Assembly: GCA_041913905.1 (NCBI GenBank)
Contig: JAYSEK010000009.1
Location: forward strand, 1-64,000
Direction: 5' to 3'
DNA from: Roseateles_B sp041913905
GTDB taxonomy: Bacteria; Pseudomonadota; Gammaproteobacteria; Burkholderiales; Burkholderiaceae_C
Length of the DNA: 64,000 nt
The notes beneath the pieces were generated by a model, which worked only from the letters and a program-made list of their open reading frames with translations, did no database searches and was not told the DNA's origin. A program made the translations under genes and the position numbers. This document shows, in pieces, positions 51,564 to 60,708 of this stretch. Numbering within the stretch: position 1 is the stretch's first letter; the number at the start of each line of letters is the position of its first letter.

Positions 51564-53291
51564 ATGCAAGCCGATTCAACGCTGGTCGATCCATCATCCA
51601 TGCTGTCCGGGGTGGCGCGCGTGCTCGTGCATGCTGGCAAGCTGCCGGCCAAGCAAGCCGAAGATCTCGTGCGCCAGGCCCGAGAGAAGAAGATCAGCTT
51701 CGTCAACGCGCTGATCGGCGCCAACCTGATCTCGCCGAGCGAACTCGCCCACACGCTTTCGAGCGCCTTGGCAGTGCCCCTGCTGGACCTCAACGCGCTG
51801 GACGCGCAGCGGCTGCCGCACAACATCATTGACGGCAAGCTCTCGCAGCAATACCAGGTCATCGCATTGGGCCGCCGTGGCAACCGTCTCTTCATTGGCG
51901 GAGCAGATCCGACCGAGCCCGAGGTCGTCGAGCGCATCAAGTTCGCCACCCAGCTCTCGCCGGAGTGGGTGATCGTCGAACACGACAAGCTGCAAAAGCT
52001 GTTGCAAGGCAGCGCCAGCACCAACGCGACCGAGGCGCTGGAGTCCATCGCCGGCGGCGACTTCGATTTCGATATCGCCGAGGAGGACACTTCCCCGCAG
52101 GAAGACGCCCCGGAAATGGCCGATGTGGAAGACGCACCCGTCGTGCGTTTCCTGCAAAAGATGCTCGTGGACGCGATCAATATGCGGGCCTCCGACCTCC
52201 ACTTCGAGCCTTACGAATACAACTACCGGGTGCGCTTTCGCGTCGACGGCGAACTGCGCGAGATCACCCAACCGCCTGTCGCCATCAAAGACAAGCTGGC
52301 CTCCCGCATCAAGGTGATCTCACGCCTGGACATCGCCGAGCGCCGCGTGCCGCAGGATGGGCGCATGAAGCTCAAGTTCGGGTCGAAGTCCATCGACTTC
52401 CGCGTGTCGACGCTGCCCACGCTGTTTGGCGAGAAGATCGTGATCCGTATCCTGGATCCCTCCTCGGCCAAGCTGGGTATCGATGCCCTGGGCTACGAAA
52501 AGGCGGAGAAGGACCGGCTGATGGCCTGCATCCAGCGGCCCTACGGCATGATCCTGGTCACCGGCCCCACCGGCTCTGGCAAGACCGTGTCGCTGTATAC
52601 GTGCTTGAACATCCTGAACCAACCGGGCGTCAACATCTCCACCGTCGAAGATCCCGCGGAAATCAACCTGCCCGGCATCAACCAGGTCAACGTCAATGAC
52701 AAGGCCGGCCTGACCTTTGCCGCAGCGCTGAAATCCTTCCTGCGCCAGGATCCTGACGTGATCATGGTCGGTGAAATCCGGGATCTGGAAACGGCGGACA
52801 TCGCCATCAAGGCTGCGCAGACCGGGCACATGGTGATGTCCACCCTGCACACCAACGATGCGCCGACCACGCTGACCCGGCTGATGAACATGGGCGTGGC
52901 GCCCTTCAACATCGCCTCCAGCGTTCTGCTGATCACGGCCCAGCGCCTGGCGCGCCGCCTCTGCGAGAACTGCAAGGCGCCCGCCGAGTATCCGCGTGAG
53001 GCCCTTCTGCGAGCCGGATTCACCGAGAGCGATCTGGACGGATCCTGGCGCCCCTACCGCGCCGTGGGCTGCTCCATGTGCAATAACGGCTACAAGGGTC
53101 GCGTCGGCCTGTACCAGGTCATGCCCATCACCGAAGCCATCCAGCGCATCATCCTCAGCCAGGGTACCGCCATCGACATCGCCGACCAGGCGCGCAAGGA
53201 AGGCGTGCGGGATCTCCGCCAGTCGGGCCTGGTCAAGGTCCGCGCAGGCGTGACCACGCTGGAAGAAGTGCTGGCCGCCACCAACGAGTAG
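51564..53291 (+). CDS. pilB: type IV pilus assembly ATPase PilB
   Basis: A hexameric ATPase that powers pilus extension at the inner membrane. The 575-residue protein has an N-terminal MshEN/GspE-type domain (about 10-160). The core has Walker A GPTGSGKT near 334-341, the Asp box, GEIRDLETADIA, and a four-Cys zinc site CENCKAP and GCSMCNNGY. ATG 51564 was chosen; the frame is open from a TTG at 51543. It heads the pilB-pilC-pilD cluster that once followed tRNA-Pro directly. Confidence 0.96.
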   Translation: MQADSTLVDPSSMLSGVARVLVHAGKLPAKQAEDLVRQAREKKISFVNALIGANLISPSELAHTLSSALAVPLLDLNALDAQRLPHNIIDGKLSQQYQVIALGRRGNRLFIGGADPTEPEVVERIKFATQLSPEWVIVEHDKLQKLLQGSASTNATEALESIAGGDFDFDIAEEDTSPQEDAPEMADVEDAPVVRFLQKMLVDAINMRASDLHFEPYEYNYRVRFRVDGELREITQPPVAIKDKLASRIKVISRLDIAERRVPQDGRMKLKFGSKSIDFRVSTLPTLFGEKIVIRILDPSSAKLGIDALGYEKAEKDRLMACIQRPYGMILVTGPTGSGKTVSLYTCLNILNQPGVNISTVEDPAEINLPGINQVNVNDKAGLTFAAALKSFLRQDPDVIMVGEIRDLETADIAIKAAQTGHMVMSTLHTNDAPTTLTRLMNMGVAPFNIASSVLLITAQRLARRLCENCKAPAEYPREALLRAGFTESDLDGSWRPYRAVGCSMCNNGYKGRVGLYQVMPITEAIQRIILSQGTAIDIADQARKEGVRDLRQSGLVKVRAGVTTLEEVLAATNE

Positions 53292-53375
53292 TACCAGGAT
53301 CCATCGACCCGACAGCAGAACCGCGGACCTAGTCCGCTGCAATGACAACAGGGCCACCCATGCCCGGGAGTGAAT

Positions 53376-54599
53376 ATGGCGACAAGCGCGAGCACCACCA
53401 AGGGTGTGAACGAGCAGGTCTTCGAGTGGGAAGGCAAGGACCGCAACGGCAAGGTCGTTCGCGGCGAGATGCGCGCCGGCGGTGAGGCCATGGTCAGCGC
53501 CTCGCTGCGCCGCCAGGGCATTCTGGTCAGCCGGGTCAAGAAGCGGCGCGTCAGCGGCGGCAAGGCCATCAAGCAGAAGGACATTGCCGTCTTCACACGC
53601 CAGCTAGCCACCATGATGCGCGCCGGCGTTCCGCTGCTGCAGTCCTTCGACATCGTGGGCCGCGGCGCGACCAACCCTCGCCTGACCAAGCTCCTCAACG
53701 ACATCCGGCAGGACGTCGAGACCGGCACGAGCCTGTCCGCGGCCTTCCGCAAGCACCCGCTGTACTTCGATGCGCTCTACTGCAACCTGGTCGAGGCGGG
53801 CGAGGCCGGCGGTATCCTGGAGCAATTGCTGGATCGCCTCGCGATCTACCAGGAAAAGACGGTGGCCATCAAGCAGAAGATCAAGTCTGCGCTGACCTAC
53901 CCGATCGCGGTGATGGTCGTGGCCTTCATCGTGCTCGCGGTGATCATGATCTTCGTCGTGCCCGCCTTCAAGGACGTGTTCACTTCCTTCGGCGCGGACC
54001 TGCCAGCCCCGACGCTGTTCGTGATCCACCTGTCCGAGTTTTTCGTGTCCTACTGGTGGCTGATATTCGGCGGCATTGGCGGCGGGCTCTACTTCTTCTT
54101 CCAGAGTTGGAAACGCTCAGAGAAGATGCAGAAGTCCATGGACCGCCTGCTGCTCAAGATCCCCGTGTTCGGCGATCTCCTCTACAAATCCGCCATGGCG
54201 CGTTGGACCCGCACGCTGGCCACCATGTTTGCAGCAGGCGTCCCGCTGGTGGAGGCATTGGATTCCGTGGGCGGCGCATCAGGCAACACCGTGTTTGCTG
54301 AAGCCACCGAAAAAATCCAGCGCGATGTCTCCACGGGCTCGGCCCTGACCACGTCAATGCAAAGCACCGGCATCTTCCCGGTGATGGTGTTGCAGATGGC
54401 AGGCATTGGTGAGGAGTCCGGCTCCCTGGACCACATGCTGGCCAAGGCCGCCGAGTTCTATGAGGAGGAAGTGGACGAAGCCGTCAAGGCCCTATCCAGC
54501 CTGATGGAGCCCTTCATCATCGTGATCCTGGGTGGCCTGATCGGCGGCATCGTCGTGTCCATGTACCTGCCCATCTTCAAGCTCGGTCAGGTGGTCTGA
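53376..54599 (+). CDS. pilC: type IV pilus platform protein PilC
   Basis: An inner-membrane platform that couples the pilus ATPases to pilin insertion. The 407-residue protein has two T2SSF domains (about 75-195 and 275-400) and three membrane helices, near 180-200, 220-240 and 380-400. Characteristic stretches are FTRQLATMMRAGVPLLQ and WTRTLATMFAAGVPLVEAL. The start at 53376 has GGGAG at good spacing; a GTG two codons earlier is possible. It lies between pilB and pilD. Confidence 0.95.
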   Translation: MATSASTTKGVNEQVFEWEGKDRNGKVVRGEMRAGGEAMVSASLRRQGILVSRVKKRRVSGGKAIKQKDIAVFTRQLATMMRAGVPLLQSFDIVGRGATNPRLTKLLNDIRQDVETGTSLSAAFRKHPLYFDALYCNLVEAGEAGGILEQLLDRLAIYQEKTVAIKQKIKSALTYPIAVMVVAFIVLAVIMIFVVPAFKDVFTSFGADLPAPTLFVIHLSEFFVSYWWLIFGGIGGGLYFFFQSWKRSEKMQKSMDRLLLKIPVFGDLLYKSAMARWTRTLATMFAAGVPLVEALDSVGGASGNTVFAEATEKIQRDVSTGSALTTSMQSTGIFPVMVLQMAGIGEESGSLDHMLAKAAEFYEEEVDEAVKALSSLMEPFIIVILGGLIGGIVVSMYLPIFKLGQVV

Positions 54600-54602
54600 A
54601 GC

Positions 54603-55547
54603 ATGGCCGTGTCAATCGCGCCTGAATGGCAATACCTGCTGAGCCCCTGGGCCCTCGGCCTGCTTGGGCTGTGCATCGGCAGCTTCCTGAACGTAGTGGC
54701 GCTGCGCCTGCCCCGGATGATGGAGCGAGAGTGGACGCAGGACGCCTCCGCACACCTGGGTGACGCCAGCGTGCTGGAGCGAACGACCGGCATGGCGCCC
54801 GCAAGCGCCAAGCCGCTGGCGGAGCAACTCCGCAAGCTGAGCGAAGGGCTGGAACAGCAGCCGGCCTTCAGCCTGGTGACCCCCCGCTCACGCTGCCCGC
54901 ATTGCGGCCACCAACTGGCCTGGCATGAAAACCTGCCCTTGCTGGGCTGGCTGCGGCTGCGCGGGCGCTGCGCATCCTGCAAGGCCCCCATTTCCGTCCG
55001 CTACCCCTTGATCGAGGCCCTCACCGCCGCGCTGTTCGCAGCCATCGCCTGGCAGTTCGGGCCGCAGCTTCAGACCTTGCTGTGGTGCGGCTTTGCCGCG
55101 GCCCTCATTGCCCTGGCCGCCATCGACTGGGACACCACCTTGCTGCCGGACAGCATCAACCAGCCGCTGCTATGGGCCGGTCTCTGGGCTGCCCTGCTGG
55201 GATGGACCGTCCCCCTGGATCAGGCCTTGATCGGAGCGCTGGCGGGCTATCTGAGCCTCTGGTCGGTCTATTGGCTGTTCAAGCTGCTGACCGGCAAGGA
55301 GGGCATGGGCTACGGCGACTTCAAGCTGCTGGCTGCGCTGGGAGCCTGGCTGGGCTGGCAGATGGTGCTGCCCATCGTGCTGGGTGCCTCGGTGATCGGC
55401 GCCATCGTGGGCATCGCGATGAAATTCACCAGCAGCCTGCGCGAGGGCCGCTATGTGCCCTTCGGCCCCTTCCTCGCCGGCGGCGGGCTGGCGGTGCTGC
55501 TCATCGGCCCCACGCGGCTGATGAGCTGGTGGCTGGGCGGCCCTTGA
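54603..55547 (+). CDS. pilD: prepilin peptidase / N-methyltransferase PilD
   Basis: A membrane aspartyl protease that removes prepilin leaders and methylates the new N terminus. The 314-residue protein has the paired zinc motif CPHC (98-101) and CASC (123-126). The catalytic aspartates lie in AAIDWDTTLLPD and in GMGYGDFK (GxGD motif), and there are about seven membrane helices. It starts three bases after pilC. Confidence 0.96.
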   Translation: MAVSIAPEWQYLLSPWALGLLGLCIGSFLNVVALRLPRMMEREWTQDASAHLGDASVLERTTGMAPASAKPLAEQLRKLSEGLEQQPAFSLVTPRSRCPHCGHQLAWHENLPLLGWLRLRGRCASCKAPISVRYPLIEALTAALFAAIAWQFGPQLQTLLWCGFAAALIALAAIDWDTTLLPDSINQPLLWAGLWAALLGWTVPLDQALIGALAGYLSLWSVYWLFKLLTGKEGMGYGDFKLLAALGAWLGWQMVLPIVLGASVIGAIVGIAMKFTSSLREGRYVPFGPFLAGGGLAVLLIGPTRLMSWWLGGP

Positions 55548-55557
55548 GATCGTGCGC

Positions 55558-56145
55558 ATGCGCATCGGCCTGACCGGCGGCATCGGCAGCGGCAAGAGCA
55601 CGGTGGCCCGCTGCCTGGCGACACTGGGCGCCACGCTGATCGACACCGACGCCATCTCGCGCAGTCTCACTGCCGCAGGCGGCGCTGCCATGCCGGCCAT
55701 CGTCGCCGCCTTCGGGCCGCAAGCGCAGGCTGTCGACGGCGCCCTTGACCGCTCCTTCATGCGTGAGCTGGCCTTCCAGGATCTCGGTGCGCGCAAGCGG
55801 CTGGAGGGCATTCTGCATCCCATGATCGGGGACGAAACCCGGCGGCAGGAAAGCGCCGCCAACAGCCCCTGGATCGTCTTCGACGTGCCCCTGCTGGTTG
55901 AGTCCGGCCGCTGGCGCCAGCGGGTGGACCGCGTGCTGGTGGTGGACTGCGAAGAGGAGACGCAGGTGGTGCGCGTCATGGACCGCAACGGCTGGGCCCG
56001 CGACGCCGTGCTGGCGGTGCTCGCGCAGCAGGCAACGCGCGCCCAAAGGCGCGCCGCGGCCGACGCGGTGATCTGCAACGACGGCCTGAGTCTGGACGCA
56101 CTGGCACAGGAGGTCCGGCAGGTGGCCGAGCACTGGCGCACCTGA
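55558..56145 (+). CDS. coaE: dephospho-CoA kinase
   Basis: Phosphorylates the 3' hydroxyl of dephospho-CoA in the last step of CoA synthesis. The 195-residue P-loop kinase has GGIGSGKS at residues 8-15 and DTDAISRSL. The lid has the usual basic residues, and NDG is near the end. ATG 55558 was chosen; a GTG two codons earlier is possible. It follows pilD after about 10 bp, the standard order in gamma- and beta-proteobacteria. Confidence 0.95.
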   Translation: MRIGLTGGIGSGKSTVARCLATLGATLIDTDAISRSLTAAGGAAMPAIVAAFGPQAQAVDGALDRSFMRELAFQDLGARKRLEGILHPMIGDETRRQESAANSPWIVFDVPLLVESGRWRQRVDRVLVVDCEEETQVVRVMDRNGWARDAVLAVLAQQATRAQRRAAADAVICNDGLSLDALAQEVRQVAEHWRT

Positions 56146-56286
56146 GCCCCCCGCCACTGGCAGACACCCGCGGCCACGCCCATTTCGTCCCCTGCGACGG
56201 CGAAGCCCGCCGGCTGTGAAACAATCCGGCCATCTGCATGCAGACGGCCTTTCGCCCTGCCTGCCCACAACGCCAATTGCCCTGGG

Positions 56287-57051
56287 ATGTCCGCCTTGGT
56301 CTTGTACGAGTACCCGTTCAACGAAAGCATTCGAACAATGCTGCGGCTGGAGCATCTGTTCGATCGCCTGGGCCAGCTGATCGCCCGCGAGACGGCACTG
56401 GATCATCACTTCGCGCTGGTCACGCTGTTCGAGATCATGGACGTGGCCTCGCGCGCCGACCTCAAGTCCGATCTGCTCAAGGAGCTGGAGCGCCACAAAG
56501 CCCAGTTCAACAGCTATCGCGGCAACCCTGCCATCTCAGAAGCCGCCCTGGACAACGTGATCCAGCGCATCGATGCGGCCTTCAACAGGCTCAACGCGCT
56601 GTCCGGCAAGGCCGGTCATGCCTTGACCGCCAATGAGTGGCTGATGAGCATCCGCAGCCGCATCAGCATCCCTGGCGGCACCTGTGAGTTCGACCTGCCG
56701 GCCTACTACACCTGGCAGCAGTTCCTGCCGGTGCGCCGCCGCAATGACCTGATGCAGTGGACCCAGTCCCTGATGCCGCTGGCCGAGGCCCTGCAGGTCC
56801 TGCTGGGCCTGCTGCGGGATTCCGGCGCGCCGCACAAGGTCGCTGCGCAGGCCGGCCAGTATCAGCAGAGCCTGCCACAGGGCCGCAGCTACCAGCTGCT
56901 GCGCATGCGCATCGACCCCAGCCTGGGCCTGATCCCCGAGATCAGCGGCCATCGGCTGATGGTGGCCATCCGCCTGATGCGCCAGGACGAGGAAGGCCGG
57001 CTCAAGCTGGCCGCCCACGATGCCAGCTTCGAACTGACGCTCTGTGCCTGA
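56287..57051 (+). CDS. zapD: cell division protein ZapD
   Basis: Cross-links FtsZ filaments at the Z-ring. The 254-residue protein matches the family start MxxLVLYEYPFNESIRTMLRLEHLF and contains CEFDLPAYYTWQ in the middle and a beta-rich C-terminal half. The pilD-coaE-zapD-yacG order is conserved, which supports the call. Confidence 0.95.
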   Translation: MSALVLYEYPFNESIRTMLRLEHLFDRLGQLIARETALDHHFALVTLFEIMDVASRADLKSDLLKELERHKAQFNSYRGNPAISEAALDNVIQRIDAAFNRLNALSGKAGHALTANEWLMSIRSRISIPGGTCEFDLPAYYTWQQFLPVRRRNDLMQWTQSLMPLAEALQVLLGLLRDSGAPHKVAAQAGQYQQSLPQGRSYQLLRMRIDPSLGLIPEISGHRLMVAIRLMRQDEEGRLKLAAHDASFELTLCA

Positions 57052-57058
57052 AACTGCA

Positions 57059-57262
57059 ATGAAGCCCAAGACGAATGCCCAAGGCGAACGCCTCGTCCCC
57101 TGCCCGCACTGCGGCGGCGACGCCGTCTTCGCGCCCAGCAATCCTTACCGGCCCTTCTGCGGCAAGCGCTGCCGTGAAATGGACCTCGGCGCCTGGGCCA
57201 GCGAGTCCTTCCGCGTAGCAGCCGCGCCGCCGACCGACGACAACGACCCGCTACCGGATTGA
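57059..57262 (+). CDS. yacG: DNA gyrase inhibitor YacG
   Basis: A 67-residue zinc protein. CPHCGG and the second ligand pair CGKRCREMDLGAWASE form the four-Cys zinc site, followed by an acidic tail (DDNDPLPD). Family members bind GyrB and inhibit supercoiling. ATG 57059 follows the zapD stop by 8 bp; an in-frame GTG at 57044 overlaps zapD. Confidence 0.93.
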   Translation: MKPKTNAQGERLVPCPHCGGDAVFAPSNPYRPFCGKRCREMDLGAWASESFRVAAAPPTDDNDPLPD

Positions 57263-57286
57263 CGCCCGCCGCGCCCTGCCCCGGGC

Positions 57287-57904
57287 TCAGGCCAGCCAGC
57301 CCCGCTCGCGCAGAGCCGCCTCGGCCGCATCCGGCGTCGTGAACAGCAGCGCCTGCCAGCCTCGCCCGGCTGCGGCCTCGATGTTGGCGGAATGATCGTC
57401 CAGGAAGACGATTTCCTGCGGCGGCACGCCCAACTGAGCCTCCATGAGCGCAAAGATCTCGGGCCCCGGCTTGGAATGCTTGACCCGGCTGGAGAAGATG
57501 CCGCCATCGAACCAGCGATCCAGCGGATAGTGACGCTCCAGGTGCTCGGCGTAAATGCCAGGCATGTTGGACAGGTAATGGGTGCGATGCCCCGCCGCCT
57601 GCAGCGCCTCGATCAGGCGCACCGTACCGGCGACTGCCTTCAGTTCTTCAGGTACCGCGTCGACCACCGCACGCACCTCGTCCGCTGGCCAGCCGGTACG
57701 GGCCGATATGCGCGCAATCACCGTCTCCGGGCCGATGAGCCCCTGGTCAAAAGCTCCCCAGTCGCCGCTGTATTGCGTGAAGAACTCGCGTGCAGCGACT
57801 TCGCCCATGGCTTCGTCGGGGCAGCGATGCGGCCAGACGCGGGCCAGGAAGCTGGGTGGATGCCAGCGGAACAGCACCCCACCGAAGTCAAAGACGACAC
57901 GCAT
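57287..57904 (-). CDS. HAD-superfamily hydrolase
   Basis: A 205-residue haloacid-dehalogenase-type enzyme. Motif I is FDFGGVLF (nucleophile Asp6), motif II is YLSNMPG, the motif III Lys is in SRVKHSKPGPEIF, and motif IV is FLDDHSANIEAA. This variant has Gly where many phosphatases have the second Asp of motif I, as in YihX-like proteins. The substrate is unknown; sugar phosphates are plausible given its place behind pgi. Its ATG overlaps the pgi stop by one base (TGATG type). Confidence 0.88.
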   Translation of the reverse strand: MRVVFDFGGVLFRWHPPSFLARVWPHRCPDEAMGEVAAREFFTQYSGDWGAFDQGLIGPETVIARISARTGWPADEVRAVVDAVPEELKAVAGTVRLIEALQAAGHRTHYLSNMPGIYAEHLERHYPLDRWFDGGIFSSRVKHSKPGPEIFALMEAQLGVPPQEIVFLDDHSANIEAAAGRGWQALLFTTPDAAEAALRERGWLA

Positions 57905-59523
57905 CAGCGCCTCAGCCTTTGCAGCAGTCCGGCGGTGGAACCATCCAAGCCCTGCACATCCCCGCTGGCCAGGCGCGGCAGCAAGCTGCTGCACAAGGCC
58001 TTGCCCAGTTCCACGCCCCATTGGTCGAAGCTGTTGATGCCCCACAGCGCGCCGCTGACGAAGACGCGATGCTCGTAGAGCGCGATCAGCGCGCCCAGGC
58101 TGCGCGGGCTCAATTGCTCCATCAGGATCGTCGTGCTGGGGCGGTTGCCGGGGAAACTGCGATGGCGCGCGATGGTCAGTTTGCCCAGCGAGGCCGACGC
58201 CGTCGGCGCTTTCTCCTGCAGGGCCTGGTCCACCGTTTTGCCCTGCATCAGGGCCTGGGACTGGGCCAGGCAGTTCGCCAGCAGCTTCTGGTGCTGGTCG
58301 AGCAGCCGCTCGGCCAGTGCGCCCTGCACGTGGGGGCCATGCTGCGGCGTCTTCACCGCGATGAACTCCACCGGGATCACGTCCGTGCCCTGATGCAGCA
58401 TCTGGAAATACGCATGCTGGCCATTGGTGCCCGCCTCGCCCCAGACCACGGGACTGGTGCCATAAGGCAAGACCTGACCCTCACGGTCGACACCTTTGCC
58501 GTTGCTCTCCATCTCCAGCTGCTGGAGGTAGGCCGGCAGGCGCCGCAGGCCCTGGTGATAGGGCGCCACGCTGCGGCTGGTGAAGCCATGGAAGTTGCGG
58601 TACCAGAGGTCCAGCAGCCCCAGCAGCACCGGCACGTTGCGCGCCAGCGGCGTCTCGGCGAAATGCCGGTCCATGGCGTGCGCGCCGGCAAGCAGCTCGC
58701 GGAAGGCCGTGGCGCCGACAGCAATCGCGATCGGCAATCCGATCACGGACCACAGCGAATAGCGCCCGCCTACCCAGTCCCAGAAGCCGAAGCTGGTGTG
58801 GATGCCAAAGGCCTGGGCGGCCGCCGTGTTGCTGCTGGTGGCCACGAAGTGACGGCCGATGTCCCTGCCGCCATGGGCCAGGAACCAGGCCTTGGCCGCT
58901 TCGGCGTTGGCCAGGGTTTCCTGCGTCGTGAAGGTCTTGGAAGCGATCACGAACAGCGTCTTGCGCGCATCCAGACCGCGCAGCACTGGGGCCAGGTCAT
59001 GCCCATCGACGTTGGAGACGAAGTGCAGGCGGCGGCCGGCATCGGTATGGGACTGCAGGGCCTGCACCACCATGGCAGGCCCCAGATCGGAACCACCGAT
59101 GCCGATATGCACGATGTCGGTAATCCCTGCATCGACCCGCACGCTCTCGGCGAAGGCCAGCATGCGGTCCAGCGAGGCCTGGACCTCGTCGCTGAAGGGC
59201 GCGGCGCCGGCCGGGGCGCGCAGGGCCGTGTGCAGCACGGCGCGGCCCTCGGTGTGGTTGAGGGGCTCGCCCTTGAAGAGCGCCTCGCGCTGCGACTCCA
59301 GCCCGCAGTCGCGGGCCAGCTGCAGCAGCAGTTCCAGCGTGGGCGCATCGATGCGGTTCTTGGACAAGTCCACGAACAGCTCCGGCGCCTCGAAGGACCA
59401 GCGCTCAAAGCGTGTTGCGTCCTCGGCAAAAGCCTGGCGCAGGTCAAAAGCGGCGCCGCTGGATTGGTACTGTGCTTGCAGATGAGCCCAGGCCGGGCTT
59501 TGGTCGCAACGCGGTTGCTGCAT
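57904..59523 (-). CDS. pgi: glucose-6-phosphate isomerase
   Basis: Interconverts glucose-6-P and fructose-6-P. The 539-residue protein contains the signature GGRYSLWSVIGLPIA, the IGIGGSDLGP segment, the catalytic Glu in GTNGQHAYFQMLHQG and SFDQWGVELGK near the C terminus. It begins at the base where the tal stop ends, so tal-pgi-HAD is one transcription unit. Confidence 0.96.
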   Translation of the reverse strand: MQQPRCDQSPAWAHLQAQYQSSGAAFDLRQAFAEDATRFERWSFEAPELFVDLSKNRIDAPTLELLLQLARDCGLESQREALFKGEPLNHTEGRAVLHTALRAPAGAAPFSDEVQASLDRMLAFAESVRVDAGITDIVHIGIGGSDLGPAMVVQALQSHTDAGRRLHFVSNVDGHDLAPVLRGLDARKTLFVIASKTFTTQETLANAEAAKAWFLAHGGRDIGRHFVATSSNTAAAQAFGIHTSFGFWDWVGGRYSLWSVIGLPIAIAVGATAFRELLAGAHAMDRHFAETPLARNVPVLLGLLDLWYRNFHGFTSRSVAPYHQGLRRLPAYLQQLEMESNGKGVDREGQVLPYGTSPVVWGEAGTNGQHAYFQMLHQGTDVIPVEFIAVKTPQHGPHVQGALAERLLDQHQKLLANCLAQSQALMQGKTVDQALQEKAPTASASLGKLTIARHRSFPGNRPSTTILMEQLSPRSLGALIALYEHRVFVSGALWGINSFDQWGVELGKALCSSLLPRLASGDVQGLDGSTAGLLQRLRR

Positions 59524-60473
59524 CAGAGTTGGCTTTCGATGATCTGGTCCAGCTTGCCGGCATCGACGGCAAACAGGCGGATGCCTTCAGCCAGCTTCTC
59601 GGTGGCCATGGCGTCCTGGTTGAGGGCGAAGCGGAAGGCCGCCTCGTTGTACGAAACCTTGGGCACATCGGCGTGCTGGGCCGCGGCGGCATCCAGCACA
59701 CGGCTCAGCGGCGCATCGCTGGACTGCAGCTGCGCCAGCAGGTCCGGGCTGATGGTCAGCAGGTCGCAGCCTGCCAGCGCCTGGATCTGGCCGATGTTGC
59801 GGAAGCTGGCGCCCATCACCTCGGTGCGGATGCCGTGCTTCTTGTAGTAGGTGTAGATCTGGCTGACCGACTTGACGCCGGGATCGTTGACGCCGGCCTG
59901 CGCCGCTTCGTCCCAGGCGGTGCCGGCAGCCTTCTTGTACCAATCGTAGATACGGCCCACGAAAGGCGAGATCAGCTGCACGCCGGCCTCGCCGCAGGCC
60001 ACGGCCTGGCAGAAGGAGAACAGCAGGGTCAGGTTGCAGTGGATGCCTTCGAGCTCCAGTGCGCGCGCCGCCTGGATGCCTTCCCAGGTGGACGCAATCT
60101 TGATCAGCACGCGCTCGCGGCCGATGCCCGCTGCCTCGTAGAGCCCGATCAGGCGCTTGGCGCGGGCGATGGTGGCGGCGGTGTCGAAACTCAGACGGGC
60201 ATCGACCTCGGTGGACACGCGCCCCGGCACGACCTTGAGGATCTCCAGGCCGAAGCGCACCAGCACCTGGTCCACGATCTCGTCCAGCGGCTTGCCCTTG
60301 TGCGCCGCCACGGTTTCGCTCAGCAAAGGAGCGTAGTCGGGCGACTGCACGGCCTTCAGGATCAGCGACGGATTGGTCGTGGCATCGCGCGGCGTGAACT
60401 GCGCCAGTTGAAGGAAATTGCCGGTGTCCGCGACAACGGTGGTGAAGGCCTTGAGTTGTTCGAGCTGATGCAT
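59523..60473 (-). CDS. tal: transaldolase
   Basis: Moves a dihydroxyacetone unit between sugar phosphates in the pentose phosphate pathway. The 316-residue protein has the DATTNPSLILKA strand near the N terminus. The Schiff-base Lys is in RVLIKIASTWEG, and NLTLLFSFCQA and SPFVGRIYDWY are also present. The start at 60473 matches the family (MHQLEQLKAFTTVVADTG). It is divergent from zwf, and the two pentose-phosphate genes share a 235-bp regulatory gap. Confidence 0.96.
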   Translation of the reverse strand: MHQLEQLKAFTTVVADTGNFLQLAQFTPRDATTNPSLILKAVQSPDYAPLLSETVAAHKGKPLDEIVDQVLVRFGLEILKVVPGRVSTEVDARLSFDTAATIARAKRLIGLYEAAGIGRERVLIKIASTWEGIQAARALELEGIHCNLTLLFSFCQAVACGEAGVQLISPFVGRIYDWYKKAAGTAWDEAAQAGVNDPGVKSVSQIYTYYKKHGIRTEVMGASFRNIGQIQALAGCDLLTISPDLLAQLQSSDAPLSRVLDAAAAQHADVPKVSYNEAAFRFALNQDAMATEKLAEGIRLFAVDAGKLDQIIESQL

Positions 60474-60643
60474 AGGGAAACCCCGAAATTCGTGCAGGCC
60501 GCTATTAGAACCGCTTCGCAAGCCTCTGCGGCTTGAACAGGGTTACAAGCGCGCCAAAGGCAGATCCAGACTTTCCCAGAGGGCAAGGCCTGCGAACGCC
60601 GGTCATGATTGACCCAGATACGAAACTCGTGCATCATAAATCC

Positions 60644-60658
60644 GGAAACTTTGTTACA
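60644..60658. promoter_or_regulatory. imperfect palindrome between tal and zwf, possible sugar-regulator site
   Basis: GAAACTTTGTTAC is a partial palindrome (GAAAC/GTTAC arms) about 50 bp before the zwf start. An RpiR/HexR-like regulator is encoded just downstream of zwf, so it is the natural candidate to bind. The match is weak. Confidence 0.25.
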
Positions 60659-60708
60659 TCAAGAGCTCAAGCAGTGGCGATTGCGTGAGCTCCAACCGGA
60701 ACCTTGGC

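Noticed and set aside
57790..59847. Long plus-strand open frame across pgi
   Set aside because: It is the antisense shadow of pgi and tal, without motifs.
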